Shown here piece after piece: positions 1 through 13,800 of a stretch of DNA of 64,000 nucleotides. Source of the stretch: Notamacropus eugenii (taxonomy: Eukaryota; Chordata; Mammalia; Diprotodontia; Macropodidae); the NCBI RefSeq assembly GCF_028372415.1, contig NC_092874.1, positions 336,430,651 through 336,494,650 of the forward strand, read 5' to 3'. The number at the start of each line of letters is the position of its first letter. Position 1 is the first letter of the stretch. Under the pieces are notes generated by a model. That model was not told where the DNA came from and did not search any database. It saw only the letters and a program-made list of their open reading frames with translations. The position numbers were made by a program, and so were the translations under genes.

Positions 1-749
1 AAGGAAGGGAGGAAATACCTGTTCACCAAGAAAGTAACCCTCTATAGTCTTGGTTTTTTCCCCTTTTCTGGGCATTTTCCCCGCCAGTGACTTGACTTCT
101 GAGTGTCCTCTCCACCCCCACCTCGCCTCCAGATCCTCCCAGCCAGCACTTGGGGTCTGAGATTCAAATGCTGCTTCCCAGCCTCAGGGCTTTGGGCGGG
201 GGCAGGGCTGCTGTTCAGTGTGAGATTAAGTTCAGGTGCTCAGGTCAGGGCAGGGCTGCCTCACGGGCTCTGTTCCCTCAGGGGATTTATGCAGAGACCT
301 TCAACAATGTATCCAGGGTCCTGCCTGCTTGGGAAGCCCTGGTCTGCTCCTACCTCCGCTGCTGCCTCCCGAGGGGGCCTGAGTTATGGGGGCACCCCAC
401 TCCCCTCTCGACCTGCCAAACAGACCCTCTCACCGACCCTTGTCACCTGTGGGTGGAGGGACCCGCACGGCTGCTGGAGATTCTGTCCCTGAAGCCTGCT
501 CGGATCTGCTCCTTTCGGCCCTGCGCCGCTGAGGCTGGGTTGGGCTCTGCTCCAGATCCGGGGCACGAGGGACCTTTTGCGAGAGGTTTTCAGGCTCTCT
601 GGAGCAGAAATCTCGTCCGCTCCGTTCTGTGGCTTCTGCTGCTCCAGAATTCACCGGTGGTTCTTTTTTTTTTACAGGTATTTTATGGGCAGTGGGTTTG
701 GAGGTAGTGTATGTGCGTCTTTCTACTCCGCCATCTTGGCTCCGCCCCC
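1..749 (-). mobile_element. HAL1-like LINE, 5' end (cut by window edge)
   Basis: Reads on the minus strand from a 5' end near 749 (GGCGGAGCCAAGATGGCGGA) through a GC-rich 5' UTR to an ORF1 start codon at 75-73 (peptide begins MPRKGKK). ORF1 then runs out of the window at position 1. The sequence is collinear with the minus-strand copy ending at 19,527 and the plus-strand copy starting at 52,840, so all three belong to one family. A YY1-like CAAGATGGCG site lies at the 5' terminus. The long open frames on the opposite strand here are by-products of the GC-rich 5' UTR. Confidence 0.8.
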
Positions 750-1237
750 TCCATGGTTCTTACATTACTTTTTTGGCTACCTACTGTGCAAAACTACCTA
801 TTTACTAGATATAAGATGTAAAGACGATGAGGTCCATTTGCCTTGTTTCACTTTGCTCATTGTTTCTAGGTATTTCTTGGCCCTGTTGGGGCATCACCCT
901 TAATTTATGTAGGTGATAGATGCATAGAAGACATAAGGACCCATGATAAAATTGAATTACTTAATGAGATCTATGAACCGTTGTTCACTTTGCTACTGCT
1001 CTTTAGAACCTTCCTTTTCCTTCCTTTGATGTTGATATTTCTGGCCCATTTAGGAAGAGAGGAGATTATATTTAAGTGGTTTACTAGAATTTATGTCAGA
1101 AACATTTATATATAATACTCTTACTTAACATGTGGAGTATTATTCCCCTCCAATGATCTCACTTTAAGGCTATACTTCAGAAACTTTGACTCTCATGTTT
1201 CTTGGAACTAACTCGTTTTTTACTTTTCAAGTTTCAG
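750..1237 (+). other. LVRN intron, no feature recognised
   Basis: AT-rich sequence between the HAL1 5' end and the first LVRN exon in the window. I see no exon, RNA gene or clear repeat. It ends in a pyrimidine-rich stretch and the acceptor AG at 1236-1237. Confidence 0.5.
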
Positions 1238-1381
1238 AATGAGTTCTTTTATTATTATTTCATGAAAGATGTTTTCAGTGATGACCATGCAAAGAAACAC
1301 CGAACTGTATCCACAGAAGTCAAAAATTACACAGCAACAAGAGAAATAAATAACCTTTTTGACCCATATATTTATAAAAAG
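1238..1381 (+). CDS. LVRN: LVRN window exon 1 (residues 1-48), catalytic tyrosine
   Basis: Acceptor tttcag at 1232-1237, donor gtaaat at 1382, 48 whole codons. Encodes NEFFYYYFMKD through NLFDPYIYKK. The Tyr at 1373-1375 aligns with the conserved transition-state tyrosine of M1 peptidases (the Y of 'YSKGA' in ANPEP). A sequon NYT lies at residues 30-32. An alternative acceptor AG at 1230-1231 would add two codons. Confidence 0.87.
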
Positions 1382-4300
1382 GTAAATGAAATCATTTATC
1401 TCATTTTGTGATGTACCTTTTAAGAAGACCAGTTAAAGGATGGCTTTGATAGTTTATAGAACAAATTGGTTATTGTAAAATTTTCATTACAGAGGATGTA
1501 CCTCATGTTATGCAATAGATGACCTTGACAAAGTTAGGAACAAACTGATTTTTTTTTGCAAATATAATCAAGAATAAAAACTAGTATTTTATAGTGCTTT
1601 AAAAGATAAAAAGCCCTTTATGTGTGATATCTCATTGGATCCTTACAACAACAGTGTGTGAGATAGGTGCTGTCTTTATCCTTTTTTTTACATATTAGGG
1701 AAAGGGGTTAAAAGTAGTTAGGGGACTGGTCCATGTGCACACAGCTAATAACTGTTTTAAGCAGCATTTGAACTCATCATCTGAACTCCAAGTTCAATTC
1801 TTTGTGCACTGTACCATATAGCCCTCTTACAGAGCACCTACTCAATATGTACCCAGCACTAATTGTAAATTCTAAAGCAGCAAGGAAATGTATGAGGAAT
1901 CTTTTTGTAAGGTAGAGAATCTCTTTATCATGTAAACAGTTAGCTACTACTTTGCCACTTAAACTTCTTTTGTGCTAGGATTTTTTAAAGTATAGGATAC
2001 TTGAAGTTTAAACTTCAACTCACGGATAGCTTTAGGTCACTCTCATAGCTTTTTAAAAGATAATATGGACACTATGAGGGAAAATAGGATTCATTTTTAG
2101 CATATGCTGAGTATGTTGAATACTCAGGCATTTGATTATATTTACAAAATGACTGTTGTTGGCCATAAGTCCTTAAATTTTATTCAAATAATATGTCCTG
2201 ATTTTCTTGTGCTTCAGGGAAGTTGTGTAATCCGGATGATGTCAAATTTTCTCGGTGAGAATCTGTTCTTTAGAGGACTTGAAGTAAGTCTGGAAAAACT
2301 GAAGTTTCCTGAAGAGTGAATGCTATTTTGGGGGAGTATCTGTTATCATTCATTTAATCATAATTTCTGTTTTTCCAGTCATATTTGAAAACATTTGCAT
2401 TCTCAAATTCTGATCAAGATGATCTGTGGAATCATATGCAAATGGTAATTTTTCTTTTTTACTTATATAATCTTTAATATGTCCAGTGATTGGAGTGAAA
2501 TAAAAAAACACATTAATTAAGCTCTTACTATGTGCAATGCTCTATGTACTGGGTGGGGGCATAAAAAGAAAAAAATAGGACAGCCTCTACTCTCTAGGAG
2601 CTCATTCTAATGGGAAAGATAACATATGTATGGCTTTAGCTGTAAGTCAGATAGAAAATTCTTATGGTCCTTTGGGTGGTAATTTGGTATGGTGCAGTAA
2701 CTGAACATCCAAAAGGTGTCTGTGGAGTTTTACTCATACCAGAAGACTATAGGAGAACACTATCAAGATGTATATAAGGAAAGACAGACTACCCAGCATT
2801 GACCAAAAAACCCAAGGACTAAATCCAGTTGTAGGATTTCGCAGGGAACCTAACTTGTTGATCTGCGGTGAATGTTGGGTAGGACAGGAAAGAAAGTTCT
2901 TAAAGAGGATTCTTTGCTAAAGGTTATTATTACATCATATTTGTGTGATTTTGTGTTTTTAAAAAACAGGTTCTAGACAACCAGACTGAAGTTCTCTTGC
3001 CAGCATCGGTAAAAAGCATAATGGAGAAATGGACACACCAGAGTGGATTTCCAATTATAACGTTAGATGTGTCTACTGGCATGGTCAACCAGAAACCATT
3101 TTTCCACTCTCATGATAAAAACCAGATGACTCCCTCCCACAAGTATATTAGCTTGACCTTCTTTATTTTATCTTTTTTTGGGATTGAGTTGTGCTCAGAT
3201 GGATACTTCAGCTGGTGCTAAAGATGAGAAAAGATTACCCTTATTACTCTCTTGGGTTTGGAGCAGTTGTTTGTCGCTCTGTAGGCCATGGACCAGGACC
3301 GTCTTCCTGCAGGGCTGAACATGGTCAGCATGGGTATAGGGGGGAGATGTAATTCTTCCCTTGGGGGTCAATGCAAAGTGAAGCTAGAGGCACATCAATC
3401 AGCTTAGAACTTTACTGGTATCTCTCCCTCTTCAGACAGCAATAATTCATCACATGGGGGTAGAGGCAGCAGTATAGAGAGATTTAAGAGTGACCATAGT
3501 TTACTTTTTCTGAGAGACAAAATATTCTCTTTCAAAGGAGGTGTATAGGAAACTAGTCTTTCTTCCCCTGACCACTAGGAGTAACAATGAGGCTGCAGTA
3601 GACAAATGTAAAAGAAGACACAGATGATTGGAATTTGTGAAAGTTCATTACCATTTCTTGAGCTGGTTTTGTTTTTCAGTTCCAATTGTTATAAAACAGT
3701 GACACTAATGAATACATTTCAATTAAATTTCATTGGGGATTGTCCCCATTCTCATCAGTGCCCAAGAAAGAGTTGCCTTATGTGCATCCCATGGAATATG
3801 AAATAGGCAGATATTATTACCTGTATTGTTTCTTCAAGACCTCTCTGTAAAGGAACAGTAATATCTTAGAGAATAAGTGGAAACCTTAATTATACTCATG
3901 CAAATTAGCTGAGTCCCACAGAAAGCTGGAGAGTAAGAATTTTGATAAGAAGGCAAAATCTATAAAATACGATTAGTGTGTGTCTTGTCTTCAGAAGACT
4001 GGTATTTATTTGCCATTGGAGAAATTATTCTGTTCATATAAATGAATATGGGAAGGCCTATTAAACATTTTTCAGGCTGATAAATATTTTGAAGCTAGGG
4101 TGAGACTGATTTGTTTTTTTCCTAACTAGCTTGCCCTTCCCCCCCCCCTTTTTTTTTTTTTTTTTTTGGTGATGGTGGGGAAATCTAATTCAATTCCATT
4201 CTACAAATATCTGGGAGAACCCATTGCAAACAAAGTACTATAAAGGGATACGGTGATGAATAAGATAAATTCCCATCTTCAATTATCTTACAATCTAGTT

Positions 4301-4817
4301 GTCATGGGTATTTTTGTGTATGTCTGCAGTCAACTGGCATCCTTCACAGAAGCCAGCTAGGTGAATATGTAGCATAAACCCCATTTGGAGATTAACCAGC
4401 AAAAATCCTATGTAAATAGCTCTCCTAACAGTGTCCTTGGTGACCTTTTTGCTTATAACTAAGTATGACAAAGTATAAAGTTAAGAGAAGAATGCAGAAT
4501 GGAATGAGAGGGAAGAAGGAAATACAAATAGAAGGCAGGATGCTTTCTCAGAAAGGTAGGAACATCATGATGGCAAAAAGGAGACAAGGAGAGCAAAAAT
4601 TTGGTGACCTATCTTCTCTTTTAACATTTCATTTTCTATTGATTTGAAATGTATTTTATTTTATTTGAAAATTAACCAAATATTCATTTTTCCTCCAATA
4701 AGTAAAACATGGACTGTTCCCATTACTTGGATGAAAAGTGGAATTGTACAACCATTAGTCTGGTTAGATAACAGCAGCAGTAAGTATCTTTTCCCCACTT
4801 TTTTTTTTAAATAGTTC

Positions 4818-4849
<32 letters not shown>

Positions 4850-7800
4850 ATAAATGAAATGAAAATAGCATGTAAATCTGTAATGGGAATATAACTTTCA
4901 TTGAAAAGTACTGTGTATGCAACAACAAAAAAGATAATTGAATGGGGAGTTTTCCATTTTAATCAAGAAGTCATTGAGTTACCACCTGTACTCTCTTTGC
5001 TTTGGTACATCTGTGATTCAAAACTGACAATGTGTAAATGTTAGTATGTACATTAAATACTGTTGAGAAAGTATGTTTAAAAACAATATTAAAAAATCTT
5101 TTGCAGAAATATTTCCTGAAATGCAACTGTCAGATTCAGAACATGACTGGTTGACTTTAAATTTGAATACAACTGGATATTATATGGTTAATTATGATCA
5201 ATTGGGTTGGAAGAAAATAAGCTTATTGCTTGAAAAAGAACCAAAGGTAAGAAAACAACTTTACATTTGTACAACTTTTTGTACAACCTTTACATTTGTA
5301 CATTTTAATTATTTACATAAACAATGTATTGTGTTCTTTTACCTGTTGGAGGCTAGGTAGGAGTTCTTACCCTGGGGTCTGTAAACTTAAAAAAAATTCC
5401 GATAACTATATTCATTAATTTTTTTCCTTTGAAATTCTATGTATTTTATTTTTGCAATTTAAAACATTATTCTAAGAGGGAATCTATCAACTTCACCAGG
5501 CTGCCAGTGGCATAATGCCATGACACAGTTGGGAACTCCTACTATATAGGAATATATCTACCGGGGATATTGTTGGGAGAGTAGAATTTGTTTTGGTCCC
5601 CTGACAGTTGATTTCCTCTTGACCTTGTGAAATGGTGCTTGCATTTTTTTCCTTCAAAATTTATTGACATTTTAGTTGTTTTTGGATATGATTTCAGTAG
5701 TTTGGAATGAGGCAGCTAGGTGGAGCTAGGAAGACCAAAAAGTTCAGATTCAGCCTCAGATACTAGCCAGTCACTGAACCTTTGATTTCCTCAGTTTCCT
5801 TATCTGTAAAATGGAGATTATAATAGCACCTACCTCCCAGGGTTGAATAAAGTAAGAGAATATTTGTAAAACTACAAAGTTTTGTAAATTTCTAGAAATA
5901 AATGCAAACCTTACAGCGCTACATAAAATTGTAAGTATTATTCTTTGTATTTAGTCAGGATCAGACTCCTAAAGGCTAACAAAGGAGCTTTATTACTCTA
6001 ACTCTTCAAAGTTAGTATGATAGAATTTCCTGATGGGGAGGGATAATGTGACAATTATTTGAACAGATGTAGGACATGGATTTACACTTAGCCTCTAGCA
6101 TGATCTAAGTGCCCCCCGTTTGGTGATGGTTCATGATATAATAGACCCACACCATGGTTTTGTTTCTACACAAAAACAATGGAGATGAGAGATTCTTTTC
6201 TCACCTGCCTCATTTCCTGAGACTTATTCCACCCCTCTACCCCCACAAAGATAATAATTGCTACTCACAGTGCTTTCCCCATTTAAAAACCCTTGTGAGG
6301 GAGATAATGTGCCTATCATTTTATGTGGCAGAACACCTCAAGTGTGAACCCAAGTTTCTTGCCTCTATAGCTGATCTTTTCACTTGACTCTGTTATATAG
6401 AAGTATTCCAAGAGCTCCATTTCAGAAAACAAAACAAGCTTCTTTTTTCTAAAATACTCTCATATTAAATCTTTTAAAAAATCTATTTATTTTGAGTTTA
6501 CAACCAAATTCAAAATTCCTTCTCCAGTTCATTGAAAAATATTAATTTTTTTTACTGAATTTGAAAAAGAAAGCATATAAAAACCTCGTTAGTTTTCCAA
6601 GCACTCATCAAAATTGTCAAACATGTATTAATTTGTAAAAACATTCTTCTCCATAAAAAACTGGTCATTACGTTACTGGCTTCTCCCCTTCAATCGTCAG
6701 TTTATTCGTTAAAGAACTTCAGTGAAATAATTTATTTGAAAAACACAATTGGTTGAATAAATAAGATGGAGAGAAATCTGCTTAAGGGTTTCCATAATTC
6801 TTCTAAATATTGAATGTAAGAGGTAGCATAGTGGTTGGATCATTGTGCCTGGAGTTAGGAAGACCTGAGTTCAAATCTGGCCTCAGACAACTTACTAGTT
6901 TTGTGACCCTGGTCAAGTCACTTAAGCCAAGTTTCCTTGTCTGTAAAATGAACTGGAGAAGGAAATAGCAAAGCACTCTAGTATCTTTTCCAAGAGAACC
7001 CTAAATGGGCTCATGAAGAGTCAGATATGACTCAAACAGACTAAACAATAACAGATTGAATATAAGAAAAGTATGAAAAGTCTTTAAGCTGTAGTAGATC
7101 ATCTAACCAGAAAAACCAAGAGTTATTTGCTATCCTTTCCAAGTTAGTTCAACTCATCAAATATTTACCTGATTATTCACAATTTAACCTAGCACTGCCC
7201 TGAGGCTTAGGAAGAAACAGACAAGAAAGAAGCAAGGCTTCTCTCCCGGAGACTGCAATTGTATACAAGATAAAACGAAGGAAAATGTTTATTACAAATG
7301 CAAATAAAGTACAATGAGGACTTTGGAGAGAGAAACTTAAAAGGATATTATGAAGGGAAACCCGTTAGTATCGTGCTAGGTTATTTGGAGAAAACTGATG
7401 GGTGACACTGAGTATTCCAGGTTATTAAAGAAGGACATCTCCACTCCTCCAACCCCACAGTGACACAGAAGCACCAACTGACATGAGAAACTGACCATCT
7501 AGAGGCTAACTCCTCTACTGCTTCCCCATGTGGTAGATGCTTAATGCTCACATTTCAATAGGACTTCCAAGTTGTTATTTGGTGGTTAGGTTGTGTTGGA
7601 TTCTCATGGACTATATCCATGGGGTTTCCCTTGGCAAAGATACTGGAGTGTCTTGCAATTTCTTCTCCAGTGTGTCTCCATTTTACAGATGAGGAACTGA
7701 GGGGTTACGTGACTTGCCCAGGGTCACACAGCTAGTAAGTTTCTCAGTCCAAGTTTGAACTCAGATCCTCTTGACTCCAGGCCCAGTGCTCTATCCACAG

Positions 7801-10800
7801 TGCCATTTATTTGCGCCATTTCCAAGTTGACAAATCTCTATAAAAAGTAACCCAGTGAGAAAGTGCAAGTACTATCTTTATTTATAGTTGAGAAGTATGT
7901 GTAGGATGCTTTCTTTGCAAACTGTAAAGTACTATGCAAATATGAGCTGAGACAGATAAAGATTAAAAGACTTTCACAGAGCTAGATAGAGCCCAGCCTG
8001 GGGTTCAGAGCCAGGTCTCCTTACCCAGGTTCACTTACTCAGGTCCAACACTCTTCCTATTGCGTAACATTATTATCCTACTCCCCCATAATATATATTG
8101 GTCAAATACCTTGGAAATAAGCACCCTAAAAATAATTGCATGATCCAACTAATGGGACAATTATTTCAAGTACCATTTGGTATAATTAATCAAGAAGTAT
8201 TTATTGTGCATCCCTTAAATTGAATAACCCATTGGATTTCATTGTAATAATTCACATTTTGTAGAGTACTTAAAAGTTTTTCAAAGCATTTTTCTCACAA
8301 CCCTTTGATGCAGATACCTACCATGGAAGTCTCAAAAAATAGATTTATTGATTTATTTTTCAATAAGATATGCAAGGTACATATTATTACCCTCTTTTAC
8401 AGATGAGGGAAACTGAGATCCAAATATCACCTACCTTATAAATGGTAGGACTAGGACTTTTAAGGCCAGTTTACTTTAGATGATACCATGTTAATGATGC
8501 AACCACTTATTAAAAGCAAACACAATAAATGTTTATCAAGTATTAATTGACATTTTAAAAAATTGATTTTTTTCATCCTGAAGTTTTGTTCTAACTTGCA
8601 ATTTTTATACAGGCTATTCCAGTCACTGACAGAATAAAGCTATTTGATGATGCCTTTAGATTGTCTCAGTGAGTATGTTTTTCCTAATGACCTTGTTTAA
8701 AAAAAGATTTATCACTTTTCATGTCTATGTCTTTAGCTCTTATCCTATTTCAGTGAAGATGGCATTTTTGGTTATATTGTCATTTTGTTGTATGAAAAAT
8801 TGCTTGAAATAGGAGAAATTCACTTGTGGCTAAGAAAAAGAATTATTAATGAGACCGTTGTCATAATGACATTTATTTATGGAATTTAACTTATATTTCT
8901 CAAAACATTACAGAATGATACTGGTTTTGTTTAGAGAATTTGGTAGAGATGAACTACTCAGTATTTTACATGAAACCACCCTGCTTATCATTTATTATAC
9001 CATAATAGTATTCCATCCCAATCATATGCTACAACTTGTTTAGCCATTTCCTAATTGATGAGCATCAATTTCCAGTTCTTTGCCAACACAAGAAGAGCTG
9101 CTGTAAATATTTTTGTACAAATAGCTTTTCTTGATCTCTTTGGGATAAAGACCTAGTAGTGGTATTGTTGGGTCAAAGGCTATGCAAAGTTTTATAGCCT
9201 TTTGGGTATCATTTCAAATTGTCCTCCAGAATGGTTGGACTAGTTCATAGCTTCACCACCAGTGCATCAGTGCCCCAATTTTTCCACAACCCCTCCAGCA
9301 TCTGTCATTTTTCTTTTCTGTCAGCCAATTTGATGGGTTTAAGGTATGTATCTTTCAGACAATATTCACAGCACTGAAGATGGCTATGAATATGCTGGCA
9401 TCGTTATGAATTATGAAGTATAAAAGACTCTCCATATAGGAGGCAGAAAAAAACATTTATTCTGACACCAGAAAGCCAAATCCCTCATAGTAGCCAAGAA
9501 GTCAATGTGTAGGAGATACACACTAGCACTGCTGGGGACAAAGGCATTCCCAAGCCTTCCCCCTCGCCCTGCCAGGGACTTCCCACAAACAAACATGAGC
9601 CTTGCTATGCCTGCTGGCCTGTGTCCACTCTCCTTTCCCTAACAGCTCTATTCCACCTTTCCTGTTCTTCTTCAGCCAGCTCCTCCCACCACATGTGGTT
9701 TAGGCTTCCAGGTGATTTAAGCAGGTCCCATGGGCCTTCTAATGAATGGTAAGGGTCTTCCCTTTTAAATTGCCATTACAAGGTGGTATCTCAGAGTTGT
9801 TTTAATTTGCATATCTAATCAGTAGTGATTTAGAGCATTTTTATGGGACTGTTGATAGCTTTGATTTTTCTTCTGAAAACTGCCTGTTCATATCCTTTTA
9901 CAATTTATCAACTAGGTAATGGCCCTTATTTTTATAAATTTGGCTCAGTTTCCTGATATTTGAGAAATGAGGTCTTTTTTCAGAGAAATTTGCAATAAAA
10001 TCCTCCCTCCCCCTCCCTTTCTTGTTTTCCTTCTATTTTGGCTGCATTAGTTTTGTTTAGGCAAAAACTTTATAGTTTCAAGCAATCAAAATTATCTGTT
10101 TTTGCTTCCTGCAATCCTTTTTAATCTCTTGTTTGGGCATAATCATCCAGCTTCTTTTTGAAGATCTATAATGAAAGGGATTCACTAATTCCTCAGGGAT
10201 ATCATTCCACTTTGGTTTAGCTATAAACTCTAGGAAGTTTTTCTTACTTTGATTCAAAATCTGCCTTTCCCATCTGCTTCTAGTTTTCTTTTCCAGCAGT
10301 AAGCAGAAAACATCTTTTCCAATACGTCAACTCAAGATTATTATCACTTTCCCCCCCCTTTAGGGCTTCTCTTCTTTCTCTTCTCCTTCCTCTTCTCTCT
10401 AATACCCTAGTTCTTGCAGTTAGTCCTTGTTTGGGATAGTTTCCTAACTAACAACCCTCCAGGTTGTCAGTGTTCCTTCTGAAATGTGCCAACTCAAACT
10501 AGATGCAATATCCCAGATATGTCTCTCCCTAATAGAATATAATCTCCTAGAGGGAAGGCACTGTCTTTGCTTTTGTGTTTGCATCTGTAGTATGGTGCCC
10601 AACACATAGCAAGCACTCAATTCCTTTTTGCTTATTCATGTTTTCTAAGTGAAGCAAAGTACAGTGGAAACATCTCCTTGTACCTCTGGAAGCCGCTGCC
10701 CAAGCATTGGTTTTTTTGACTGAGTCAAGCTGCGCCTATAGTCCACTAAAATCCATGGACTTTTTTTCATACAAACTTCTTTCTATCTATCCTGTTATTA

Positions 10801-13800
10801 GATGTTTTTTTTTTTTAACCTAAATTAAGGACTTTATATTTTTATCATGATTGAACTTCTTGTTAGCCTCAGTCTACTATTCCTTTCTGTTAAGATCTCT
10901 TAGGATTCAAATTATGCAATTCACCGTGTTTCAAAGCAGCTAGATGGCTCACTGGATAGAGAGCTGGCCCCGGAGTGATAAAGACCTAAGTTCAAATCAT
11001 TCTTCAGAAACTTACTAGCTGTGTGATCCTGAACAAGTCACTTATCTTCTGGATTCCTTAGTTTCCTCAGGTGTAAAATGGATATTATAATAGCACCTAC
11101 CTCCAATAGTTGTGAGGATAAAAGGACATTATATTTCTCAAGTGCTTAGCACAGTGCCTGCCATATAGAACTGGTGCTTAATAGGTGATTATTTTTCTTT
11201 CCTATTGTATGATCAGTCCTTTCATCCCTTTTTCTATGAGTACTGTTTTTCTTCCTCTTCCTTTGTGTGATCCCAAGGCTGATTCCTTGGTTCTCTGACC
11301 TACTCTCTCTATGCTCCCTCCTTTGCAGATTTTGTTTTTATGACCTTAGCTATTTCTAGGACATACAGTGCCCAGAATAGTGCCTTGCACATAATAGCTT
11401 GCAATAGATACTTGTTGATTGGCTACTATGATGACTCCTAACTTTTCTCTATTTCTAATGGAAAACAAGTTCTATATTATACAGTAAAGAGGAAAAGCAC
11501 TGAATCAGGAGTAAGTAGACCTGGTTCCCAGTTCTGCCAATTACTACCTATGTGACCTTGGATTAGTCATATCAACTCTCTCAATCCCAGTTTCCTCATC
11601 TGTAAGGAACTGGACAAAATAGTCTCTAAAGGTCCTTTCCTGCTTTAGCAATCTGAATCTATTTATCTAGGGAAAAGTTTTAAGATGTTCGAGTGAAGTG
11701 ACTGATTGGACTAAACAGCTTTCTGTGTGTCCACAAAACAGTACATACATGTAAAATTAATCGAGAGATTCGTTGACACCATCTATGCAAAGAGGCACTT
11801 TTCACTGGGAGGAAGGCTAAAAATTATAGTTTGGGAGATTTAACATATGCATGTGTCCCCTATATTTTCACCTTTAGCCCAATTCAAAAGAAAAGGGAAG
11901 AAAAAAATCAAATTAATAACACAAAAATGTAAAACCATAACAGAGAAGGGATAAAAAGAATGACATTGAAAATTTACTAAAAAGATAATTATCTACAAAA
12001 ATATAAAATCCCAATCTAACAGAACATCAAATGGAGATCTTTTAGCAATGTAATTTCAGAAAAGGAAATTGAACTAGGTATAAGAAACTACCAGGACCAA
12101 TAATCTTGGATGTATAGGTGAATTCAATCATACTTTTAAAGAATAATGAATATATTTAGATGAATCACTTTCAAAAATTAAGAAAACTCTCCACTAAATT
12201 CCTTTTAAGAGACAAACATAGTCCTGATGCTTAAATCGTAGAGGGATAAAGCAAAAAACAAATAAAGCAAAACAAAAAAATAAAAAAAACCCTCCAAAAA
12301 CTATGGATTAATATCACTGTTGAATATCAATTCAAAAATTTTAAAATCCTAGCAAAAAGATTGTAGCAATATATCCAAAAAAGTATCCATTATGATCAAG
12401 TTTCATTTTTACTAGGGTTCATCTATACTAATTTTATTTATACTAATATTATGCAAAGATGATTCAATTCTATATGTTCACAAATTGAATTCATCACTTT
12501 TTTTCTCAATGTGTAATAATTTTCCTATTTTCCTTGGTAGCACCACTATTCTTTTAATCATCCACACTGGATTTGGATGATGAGTTAATTTTTTTGTTCA
12601 CTCAAAAGAACAGAAATAAGAGCTATGGGTAGATATTTCATTAAGGAAGATTTCAGTTCAGTGTAAGATATCCTCAAGTGCACAGAGTGCTAAACTTGAA
12701 GTCAGAAAGACTCGAGTTCAAATCCAACCTCAAACTTCTTACTGGCTGTGTGTTCCTGGGCAAGTCATTTATCCTCTCTCTGCCTCAATTCCCTCAACTG
12801 CAGAATGGGAATAATACCACCTACCCACCAGTGTTGTTGTAGGGATCAAATGAGAGAATATTTGCTTACTTAAATGATAGCTATCATCATCATTATTCCT
12901 GATGAAATTATTAAAATACAGAATGAACCATTTGGAATCCAGATGACAGGGATGTTGTAGACGGTCATCCTGCTCAGATGTGAATTGCACCAGATGACAA
13001 AATCCAAAGTCAACTTGTAAGATTTAGTAATTCTTTAAAATGGAAACCTTCACTTTCAGGCCCAACAAGGGGCTACTTGTCTGTCAACAGAGAACAAATC
13101 TAGTTAAGTTCAGGGAGGTTCATTCTCCAGAATTTTGCCTACGAACAAACAATTTATGCAACCTCTGCTATTGTACAAAGGAGTTGTGATCTGTGTGGTG
13201 AAGGGATCACTCATGGAAGTGTTAAAATTTGGAAGTACTACAATGGTTGTTGAGGGTTCAGAAGAAATCATGTACATAAATGTGTTTTGAAAACCTTAAA
13301 GGTATATGTGATTTCCATCTGTAACTATTAAGGAAAATATAATTAGTTCAGGAATAAGGAGGTTCCTTTTGATTAATGTCATTGGGCTGAGATTTTCTGC
13401 ATTTCTAAAAATTTTGAGATAGAAAAATTGTCAACAATATTTGTGGAGTTATATTTTGCCCATAATTTCTTATATAATAATCTAAGGTTCGTAAAGTTCT
13501 TTACCTATTTTATCTCACTTGATAGAAGCATTGACAAAATGTGGGTGGAAAATATTTAACTCAACAAGTTGCTTTTTTTTTCCTAAACAAAACAGGCATG
13601 GTTACATTGAAATTGAAACTGCCCTTGATTTAACCAAGTACCTTGCTAAAGAAGAAGAAATCGCAGTGTGGGATACAGTTTTGCACAACTTACTAACTCC
13701 TAAGATCTTTGCCAATTTGAACAACCATAATATATATCCCTTATTTAAGGTAACAGTTCTTTGATACACGTTAAGGGTTTTCTTCCCCTATTCCAGCTGT

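Noticed and set aside
103..903. Overlapping plus-strand open frames of 108-185 residues
   Set aside because: They are the complement of the HAL1 5' UTR, repeated almost word for word at 18,927-19,568 on plus, so they are repeat shadows.
2997..3221. Frame continuing past LVRN window exon 4 into the intron
   Set aside because: The extra residues after 3,142 have no counterpart in M1 peptidases, and the donor at 3,143 restores frame with the next exon.
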